Below are positions 38,751 through 43,859 of a stretch of DNA of 43,859 bases, in pieces; position 1 is the stretch's first letter; each line of letters opens with the position of its first letter. The notes under the pieces were generated by a model. The model saw only the letters and a program-made list of their open reading frames with translations, ran no database searches and was not told the DNA's origin. The position numbers and the translations under genes were made by a program. Location: assembly GCF_004762045.1 (NCBI RefSeq), contig NZ_SJOM01000007.1, forward strand, positions 4,951,747 through 4,995,605, written 5' to 3'. Origin of the DNA: Mycobacterium sp. DL99 (GTDB lineage: Bacteria > Actinomycetota > Actinomycetes > Mycobacteriales > Mycobacteriaceae).

Positions 38751-40031
38751 ATGCCGCACGACATCCAGACGCCGGTTGATCAGACCGGCGGCTGGCGTGT
38801 GCTCGCACCCTTCCGCATCCGCGAATACCGGTTGCTGATCGCCGCGGTCACGTTGTCGATCTTCGCCGAGGGCATGTGGTCGGTGGTAATGGCGTTGCAG
38901 GTCATCGCGATCGACAACAATCCGACCTCGCTGTCGCTGGTGGCCACCTGCATGGGTGTCGGCCTGGTGGCCTTCGTTCTCATCGGCGGGATCACCGCCG
39001 ACCGGATCAACCAGCGCACGATCATCATCGCGGTGGAGACGGTCAATCTGGTGACGGTCACGACCGTCGCGGCGCTGGGCCTGCTCGATCTGCTCAAGAT
39101 CTGGCATCTGGCCGTCGCCGCAGGCCTTCTCGGTATTGCCGCGGCATTCTTCTTCCCGGCCTACAGCGCGCTGTTGCCCCGCATCCTGCCGCCCGAACAA
39201 CTGTTGGCGGCCAACGGCGTCGAGGGCGTGGTGCGCCCTGTCTTCCAGCGCTCGGTCGGCCCGGCGGTGGCAGGCATGGTGATCGCCGCGACCTTCCCGT
39301 CGCTGGGCGCGGTCGTGGTGGCGGCGTTGTTCGGTGCGGGCCTGACGCTGCTGGTCGCCACCCGCCCCACCGTGGATTCGGTTGCGGCACAGGACGATGG
39401 CGAGCGCCCGCACGTATTACGCGATCTGCGTGAAGGTTTCGCGTTCATGGTGCGCACACCGTGGCTGCTGGCGACACTGTTGTTCGCGAGCATGTTCGTG
39501 CTCGTCGTCCTCGGGCCGATCGAGGTACTGCTGCCGTTCATCGCCCAGGACCGGTTTGCCGACGGCGCGCGGGCCTACGGATTCATCCTGGCGTTCTTCG
39601 GATTCGGCAGCGCGCTAGGGGCATTGACGGTGTCCTCACGCCGGATGCCGCGGCGCTACCTGACCACGATGATGCTGATGTGGGGTCTCGGCTCGGTCCC
39701 GTTGGTGGTCGTCGGCGTCACTTCGTCGTTCCCGTTGATGGCATTGGCCACGTTCTGCATCGGCGTCACCGACGGTGCCGGAATGGTGATCTGGGGAACG
39801 CTGCTGCAGCGCCGGGTGCCGACGGAGATGTTGGGCCGGGTCTCAAGCCTGGACTTCTTCGTGTCGCTGGCGTTCATGCCGCTGTCGTTCGCGATCGTCG
39901 GCCCGCTGTCGAAGGTGGTCTCGATGGAGTCCATCTTCCTGGTGGCCGGGGTGCTGCCTGCCGTGTTGGCCGCGGTGGCCGTCACCGCGGCACGAATGCC
40001 GCGCGACGAGCTGGCGCACCCGCTGCGCTAG
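38751..40031 (+). CDS. MFS transporter (MFS_3/EntS-type exporter)
   Basis: 426 aa from ATG 38751 (GTG 38745 is an alternative). Twelve helices, with the MFS loop ITADRINQRTIII after helix 2 and RILPPEQLLAANGVEGVVRPVFQRSVGPAVAGMVI between helices 4 and 5. The latter pattern is usual in the MFS_3 exporters of siderophores and macrolides. The substrate is unknown. Its end overlaps the convergent TetR gene by 4 nt, and that regulator may control it. Confidence 0.88.
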   Translation: MPHDIQTPVDQTGGWRVLAPFRIREYRLLIAAVTLSIFAEGMWSVVMALQVIAIDNNPTSLSLVATCMGVGLVAFVLIGGITADRINQRTIIIAVETVNLVTVTTVAALGLLDLLKIWHLAVAAGLLGIAAAFFFPAYSALLPRILPPEQLLAANGVEGVVRPVFQRSVGPAVAGMVIAATFPSLGAVVVAALFGAGLTLLVATRPTVDSVAAQDDGERPHVLRDLREGFAFMVRTPWLLATLLFASMFVLVVLGPIEVLLPFIAQDRFADGARAYGFILAFFGFGSALGALTVSSRRMPRRYLTTMMLMWGLGSVPLVVVGVTSSFPLMALATFCIGVTDGAGMVIWGTLLQRRVPTEMLGRVSSLDFFVSLAFMPLSFAIVGPLSKVVSMESIFLVAGVLPAVLAAVAVTAARMPRDELAHPLR

Positions 40032-40624
40032 GTGAACACCCCCGCCACGGCAGCGGCGATCGCGGCGTCGACCGCACGATGCGCGTCGGCGACCGTGAGA
40101 GTCCTCGTACTGATGAGGAATTGGTAATAGAGCGGGGCGGAGACCTGCCGGATGACCGCGGCGGCATCGGTCCCGGCAGGCACCTCGCCCCGCTCCACCG
40201 CGTCGGTCACACACCCGGCCCACTCGGCGATCCGCCGGTCGTAGAACACCTGCAGCGCCGCCGCAGTGCGTTGGTCGCACGTCGCCGCGGCGATGGCGGC
40301 CTTGAACAACCTGCCTTGGCGGGCATCGTTGAGGGTGCGACGTACCAGTGTCGCGTTGGCCCGGAGATCGCCGCGCAGTGAACCGGTGTCGGTCCGTGGC
40401 ACCGAGTGTTCGGCCATGTCGGCCAAGAGGTCTGCCACCAACGCCGGCACCGAACCCCAACGCCGGTACACCGTCGACTTGCCGACGCCGGCCCGTTCGG
40501 CGACCGCCGTCAGCTCCAGACCCTCCAGCCCGGCCTCGATGAGTAGGTCGGCCGTCGCGCGCAGCACCGCAGCGCGGACGGCCGCGGTGCGCCCGCCCGG
40601 GCGTTCGGCTGCCATTCGGCTCAT
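40028..40624 (-). CDS. TetR-family regulator
   Basis: 198 aa. Helix-turn-helix: AVLRATADLLIEAGLEGLELTAVAERAGVGKSTVYRRWGSVPALV, of the group whose recognition helix reads KSTVYRRW. The C-terminal domain (TetR_C_16-like) contains ALQVFYDRRIAEWAGCV. It is divergent from an aldo/keto reductase (68 bp) and convergent with the MFS gene. It could regulate either; the reductase promoter carries the better palindromes. Confidence 0.88.
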   Translation of the reverse strand: MSRMAAERPGGRTAAVRAAVLRATADLLIEAGLEGLELTAVAERAGVGKSTVYRRWGSVPALVADLLADMAEHSVPRTDTGSLRGDLRANATLVRRTLNDARQGRLFKAAIAAATCDQRTAAALQVFYDRRIAEWAGCVTDAVERGEVPAGTDAAAVIRQVSAPLYYQFLISTRTLTVADAHRAVDAAIAAAVAGVFT

Positions 40625-40636
40625 CTTATTAGGAAT

Positions 40637-40679
40637 ATTGTCCCGTTAGTTGCGTTTCCCTATCGAGAAGACAATCTCG
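40637..40679. promoter_or_regulatory. Operator candidates between TetR and aldo/keto reductase
   Basis: Two inverted repeats lie in the 68-bp divergent gap. ATTGTC (40637-40642) pairs with GACAAT (40670-40675), and CGAGA (40664-40668) pairs with TCTCG (40675-40679) around 6 nt. The second ends three bases before the AAGGAG ribosome-binding site, well placed for repression of the reductase. Confidence 0.45.
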
Positions 40680-40692
40680 TTAAGGAGTGGGA

Positions 40693-41730
40693 ATGGAATA
40701 TCGCAGGGTTGGCGACTCTGAGCTCGTGGTCTCCGAACTGAGCTTCGGCGCAGCGACTTTCGGCGGAACAGGAGAGTTCTTCGGCGCCTGGGGCGACACC
40801 GGGGTCGACCAGGCGCGGGCGATGGTCGACCTGAGCCTGGAGGCCGGCATCAATTTGTTCGACACCGCGGACGTGTACTCGGACGGCGCCTCGGAAGAGG
40901 TACTCGGCGCAGCGCTACGCGGGCGCCGCGACAGCGTACTGATCTCCACGAAGGCCGCCCTGCCGACCGCCCCCGACGACTGGGGAACGTCGCGGGCACG
41001 GCTGCTGCGGGCCGTCGATTCCGCGCTGACACGTCTGCAGACCGACCGCATCGATCTGTTCCAGTTGCACGCGTACGACGCATTCACCCCGATCGATGAG
41101 GTGCTGCAGGCCCTCGACACACTGGTCGATCAGGGCAAGGTGCGCCACACTGGAGTGTCGAACTTCTCCGGCTGGCAGCTGATGAAGTCCCTGAGCCTCG
41201 CCGAAAAGCACCATCGCCCAAGGTATATCGCACACCAGGTGTACTACTCACTGATCGGGCGCGATTACGAATGGGAGCTCATGCCGTTGGCGATGGCCGA
41301 AGGGGTCGGCGCATTGGTGTGGAGCCCCTTGGGCTGGGGCCGGCTGACCGGGAAGGTCCGGCGCGGCCGGCCCCTGCCGGAACGCAGCCGACTGCACGCG
41401 ACCGCCGACGCGGGGCCACCGGTCGACGACGAACTTCTCTACGGTGTCGTCGACGAACTCGACGCGATCGCCGAAGAGACCGGCAGAACCGTGCCACAGG
41501 TAGCGCTCAACTGGCTGCTGCGCAGACCCACGGTGTCGTCGGTCATCATCGGGGCCCGTGACGAGCGGCAGTTACGCGACAACCTCGGAGCGGTCGGGTG
41601 GGCACTGGATGCCGGCCAGATTGCGCGACTGGACGCCGCAAGCACCCGCGACGCGCCGTATCCCTACTTCCCGTACTTCCGCCAAGACGGGTTCGCGCAG
41701 CTCAACCCGCCTCTCGGTGCAACCCGGTGA
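40693..41730 (+). CDS. Aldo/keto reductase
   Basis: 345 aa from ATG 40693, fixed by AAGGAG at 40682-40687; an in-frame GTG at 40687 overlaps that site. The catalytic tetrad is visible: Asp and Tyr in LFDTADVYSDG, Lys in LISTKAALP, His in LFQLHAYDA. NADPH-binding segments are QVYYSLIGRDYEWELMPLA, VWSPLGWGRLTGK and SSVIIGARDERQLRDNL. It belongs to the AKR group of bacterial reductases with broad aldehyde and ketone range. Divergence from TetR suggests induction by its substrate. Confidence 0.92.
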   Translation: MEYRRVGDSELVVSELSFGAATFGGTGEFFGAWGDTGVDQARAMVDLSLEAGINLFDTADVYSDGASEEVLGAALRGRRDSVLISTKAALPTAPDDWGTSRARLLRAVDSALTRLQTDRIDLFQLHAYDAFTPIDEVLQALDTLVDQGKVRHTGVSNFSGWQLMKSLSLAEKHHRPRYIAHQVYYSLIGRDYEWELMPLAMAEGVGALVWSPLGWGRLTGKVRRGRPLPERSRLHATADAGPPVDDELLYGVVDELDAIAEETGRTVPQVALNWLLRRPTVSSVIIGARDERQLRDNLGAVGWALDAGQIARLDAASTRDAPYPYFPYFRQDGFAQLNPPLGATR

Positions 41731-42223
41731 GGTGCGTGTAGGCCGTGGCGTTGAGCTGGTTGTGGCCGACCTCGTCGTCGCTGAGTTCTCGGCGCACCTT
41801 GGCGGGCACACCGGCCACCAGCGAGCGCGGCGGTACGACCATGCCCTGGGGCACCACCGCACCGGCGGCGACCAGTGAGCCGGCGCCGATCACCGCGCCG
41901 TTGAGCACCACCGCACCCATCCCGACCAGGCTGTCCTGCTCGACGGTGCAGCCGTGCAGCACCACGTTGTGACCCACCGTCACCCCCGTGGCGATCCGGC
42001 ACGGGAAACCCGGGTCGACGTGGACGGTCACCCCGTCCTGGATGTTGCTGCCCTCACCGACCTCGATGGGCTCGACCTCGGCGCGCAGCGTGGCGCCGTA
42101 CCAGACGCTGGCACCGGCGGCCAGCGAAACCTGGCCGATCACACTGGCATTGGGCGCAACCCAGGCGTCCGGGTCGATCTGCGGGGTATGACCGGCGACG
42201 GAGACGATCAGCGGCTCTGGCAT
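41702..42223 (-). CDS. Gamma-carbonic-anhydrase-like hexapeptide-repeat protein
   Basis: 173 aa from ATG 42223 (ATG 42232 is an alternative). A left-handed beta helix is shown by repeats such as DAWVAPNASVIGQVSLAAGASVWYGATL and GAVVLNGAVIGAGSLVAAGAVV. The three zinc His are in TVHVD and GHNVVLHG, as in the Cam/YrdA family. Many family members bind zinc without proven anhydrase activity. Its last 29 nt overlap the end of the aldo/keto reductase on the other strand. Confidence 0.88.
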   Translation of the reverse strand: MPEPLIVSVAGHTPQIDPDAWVAPNASVIGQVSLAAGASVWYGATLRAEVEPIEVGEGSNIQDGVTVHVDPGFPCRIATGVTVGHNVVLHGCTVEQDSLVGMGAVVLNGAVIGAGSLVAAGAVVPQGMVVPPRSLVAGVPAKVRRELSDDEVGHNQLNATAYTHLTGLHREAG

Positions 42224-42254
42224 GCCGGTCATGGTAGACAGCCGACCGGCCGGC

Positions 42255-43211
42255 TCACGCGCCCTGGTACACCTTGCGGTAGCTCGACGGGGACATCCCG
42301 AGCCCGCGCCGCAGATGATGACGCAGGTTGCCCGCGGTGCCCAGACCCGAACGCCTGGCCACCTCGTCGACCGACAGGCCCCCTGATTCCAGCAGCTCGC
42401 GGGCCAGATCCAGCCTGCGGCTGCGGATCCAGGCACCCGGCGCCTGCCCGGTCTCCTCACGGAATCGACGGTTGAATGTGCGGGCGCTCATGTGGGCATG
42501 GGCGGCCAGCCGCGTCACGGTGAGTTCCTCGTCGAGATGCCGCAGCGCCCAGTCTCGTGTGGCCGCGGTCGAGGCGTGATCGGTGACCGTGAATCCGTGG
42601 TCGATAAACTGCGCCTGCCCGCCCTCGCGCCACGGTGGAACCACGCAGTAGCGGGCCACCGCGTTCGCCACCTGGGCACCGTGGTCGGAGCGAATGATGT
42701 GCAGGCACAAGTCGATTCCGGCAGCCAGGCCGGCCGAGGTCAGCACGTCGCCGTCGTCGACGAACAGGATGTCCTCGTCGAGGAGAACCTCGGGGTGCAA
42801 CCGGCGCATGTCCGCGGCGAAGCGCCAATGCGTGGTGGCCGGCCGGCCGTCCAGCAGGCCCGCCGCGGCCAGTACGAAAGCCCCGGTGCAGATCGACACC
42901 AGCCGGGTGCCGGGGCGGATCCGTGACAGCGCGGCCGCGACGTCGGCGCCCAGCACACCGTCGGCCCGCGCCGGGGCGTACCTGGTACCCGGGATCACCA
43001 CAGTGTCGGCCGACTCCAGCGCCTCGGCTCCCGCGGCGGGAACCATCGCGAATCCGCTCGTCGACGGCACCGGGTCGGTGGTGAGCCCGCACGTCACGAC
43101 GTCGTAGAGGGCATTCCCGTCGCCGTCGGAGGCGTTGGAGAACAACAGCGGCGCGATGGTGGCGTCGAAGCCGACCACCGGAGCCAGCAGCAGAACCGCA
43201 ACACGGTGCAC
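42255..43211 (-). CDS. GlxA-type regulator: DJ-1/PfpI domain plus AraC helix-turn-helix
   Basis: 318 aa from GTG 43211. The N-terminal DJ-1/PfpI-like domain (about 1-190) has the nucleophile-elbow Cys in SICTGAFVLAAAGLLDG, followed by THWRFAADMRRLHPEV. The C-terminal AraC domain is LDEELTVTRLAAHAHMSARTFNRRFREETGQAPGAWI with second helix pair SVDEVARRSGLGTAGNLRHHLRRGLGMSPSSYRKVY. GlxA-type proteins sense small metabolites and activate neighbouring genes. The divergent MFS gene 39 bp away is the obvious target. Confidence 0.9.
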   Translation of the reverse strand: MHRVAVLLLAPVVGFDATIAPLLFSNASDGDGNALYDVVTCGLTTDPVPSTSGFAMVPAAGAEALESADTVVIPGTRYAPARADGVLGADVAAALSRIRPGTRLVSICTGAFVLAAAGLLDGRPATTHWRFAADMRRLHPEVLLDEDILFVDDGDVLTSAGLAAGIDLCLHIIRSDHGAQVANAVARYCVVPPWREGGQAQFIDHGFTVTDHASTAATRDWALRHLDEELTVTRLAAHAHMSARTFNRRFREETGQAPGAWIRSRRLDLARELLESGGLSVDEVARRSGLGTAGNLRHHLRRGLGMSPSSYRKVYQGA

Positions 43212-43220
43212 GACGCCAGT

Positions 43221-43257
43221 GTGGCACGTTTTTGATGATTGCTGTCGTTTATGCCAC
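43221..43257. promoter_or_regulatory. Inverted repeat in the GlxA/MFS divergent gap
   Basis: GTGGCA (43221-43226) and TGCCAC (43252-43257) are perfect inverted repeats 25 nt apart, lying just inside the 39-bp gap between the two starts. AraC-family proteins usually bind direct repeats, so this may be a site for another factor or chance. Confidence 0.3.
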
Positions 43258-43859
43258 TGGTCCATCCGGCCGCCCTCGACGACAGTGGTCAGGTGACCTC
43301 GCCACCGAACCCGACGCGAATCCGCATCCACTGGGCCTGGGTGGTCGCCGCGGTGAGTTTCGTGGCGATCCTGGGCGCGGCCGGATTCCGGTCCATTCCG
43401 GGCGTGATGATGAATCCGCTGCACCACGAGTTCGGCTGGTCACACGGCACGGTCGGGCTGGCGATGTCGGTCAACATGATGTTGTACGGACTCACCGCGC
43501 CGTTCGCCGCGGCGCTCATGGACCGCTTCGGGGTCCGGCCGGTGCTGACCGTGTCGCTGCTGCTGATCGCGACCGGATCGGCGTGCAGCATCGCGATGAC
43601 GGCCAGTTGGCAGCTGGTGCTGCTGTGGGGCGTGCTGGTCGGTATCGGCACCGGGTCGATCTCGATGGGATTCGTGGCGACCATCGCCACCCGTTGGTTC
43701 GAACAGCGCCGCGGACTGGTCACCGGTGTGCTCACCGCCGCCAGCGCCACCGGTCAACTGCTGTTCCTGCCTGTCGTCGCGGCCGTCACCACGCAACACG
43801 GCTGGCGCTGGGCATCGTTGATCGTCGCGGCGGCCTCGCTGGCCGTCGTGCCCCTCGTC
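43251..43859 (+). CDS. MFS transporter, N-terminal part (3' truncated)
   Basis: The frame is open from ATG 43251 to the window edge (203 codons); GTG 43293 is a possible later start. The visible part holds about six helices: WAWVVAAVSFVAILGAAGF, GLAMSVNMMLYGLTAPFAAAL, then the MFS loop MDRFGVRPVLTVSLLL, GVLVGIGTGSISMGF, and ATRWFEQRRGLVTGVLTAASATGQL. The WFEQRRGLVTG segment is typical of the oxalate/formate-antiporter-like and monocarboxylate-porter-like groups. It is probably controlled by the divergent GlxA-type protein. The C-terminal half is outside the window. Confidence 0.85.
   Translation, partial: MPLVHPAALDDSGQVTSPPNPTRIRIHWAWVVAAVSFVAILGAAGFRSIPGVMMNPLHHEFGWSHGTVGLAMSVNMMLYGLTAPFAAALMDRFGVRPVLTVSLLLIATGSACSIAMTASWQLVLLWGVLVGIGTGSISMGFVATIATRWFEQRRGLVTGVLTAASATGQLLFLPVVAAVTTQHGWRWASLIVAAASLAVVPLV

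Overview
The window is high-GC actinobacterial DNA, most likely from a rapidly growing mycobacterium (Mycolicibacterium-type). The evidence is the gene content: MmpL, LCM-type O-methyltransferases, a DUF732 secreted protein, F420-type PPOX, an EthA-like Baeyer-Villiger monooxygenase and Mcr. The order also fits. Read in reverse complement, genes match from memory the M. tuberculosis run Rv1141c/42c (crotonase), Rv1143 (mcr), Rv1144 (SDR), Rv1145/46 (mmpL13a/b), Rv1147 (methyltransferase), Rv1151c (sirtuin), Rv1152 (GntR), Rv1153c (omt), Rv1155 (PPOX) and Rv1156 (HhH-GPD protein). The other genes look like insertions into this backbone, or losses from the M. tuberculosis lineage. No tRNA, rRNA, insertion sequence, prophage or CRISPR array is visible. 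No gene-free stretch exceeds 300 bases; the longest (13985-14257) holds a gene remnant and hairpins.

Layout. 1-2.5 kb: end of a secreted protein, strong terminator, DUF1059 mini-protein, nitroreductase, HhH-GPD protein, DUF732 protein. 2.5-8.7 kb: a LytS/LytTR two-component system joined by overlapping stops and starts to a small membrane protein and a sodium/solute symporter, then a DUF485 plus acetate-permease-like pair; this looks like a monocarboxylate sensing and uptake locus. 8.8-12.5 kb: SGNH lipoprotein, MFS exporter, acyltransferase-3. 12.5-14 kb: a perfect match to the KstR operator consensus in front of an HsaD-like hydrolase and an SRPBCC protein. 14.2-18 kb: serine hydrolase and APC permease, divergent from a TetR regulator. 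18-22.8 kb: DUF5302, Rv1155-like PPOX, two LCM methyltransferases, an esterase, DUF1697 and a hydroxypyruvate-isomerase-like protein.

22.9-28.9 kb: a self-sufficient CYP102-type P450-reductase fusion behind an EthA/MymA-like monooxygenase, divergent from a PucR-type regulator across a perfect 17-bp operator-like palindrome. 28.9-30 kb: GntR and a class III sirtuin, divergent. 30-33.7 kb: MmpL13 (intact here), TetR and methyltransferase in one operon, with a TetR-type palindrome upstream. 33.8-34.8 kb: DoxX and a 43-codon, very acidic small ORF that may be leaderless and is followed by a strong terminator. 34.8-38.7 kb: Mcr, HSD10-like SDR and nitronate-monooxygenase-like protein (2-methyl-branched acyl-CoA metabolism), plus a divergent crotonase. 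38.7-43.9 kb: MFS, TetR, aldo/keto reductase, gamma-carbonic-anhydrase-like protein, GlxA-type regulator and the start of another MFS gene.

The theme is lipid, sterol and carboxylic-acid metabolism with much local regulation. The best leads are the KstR-box operon, the acidic mini-gene, the P450/BVMO/PucR module, the family of long hairpins between convergent genes, and a decayed second PPOX copy.
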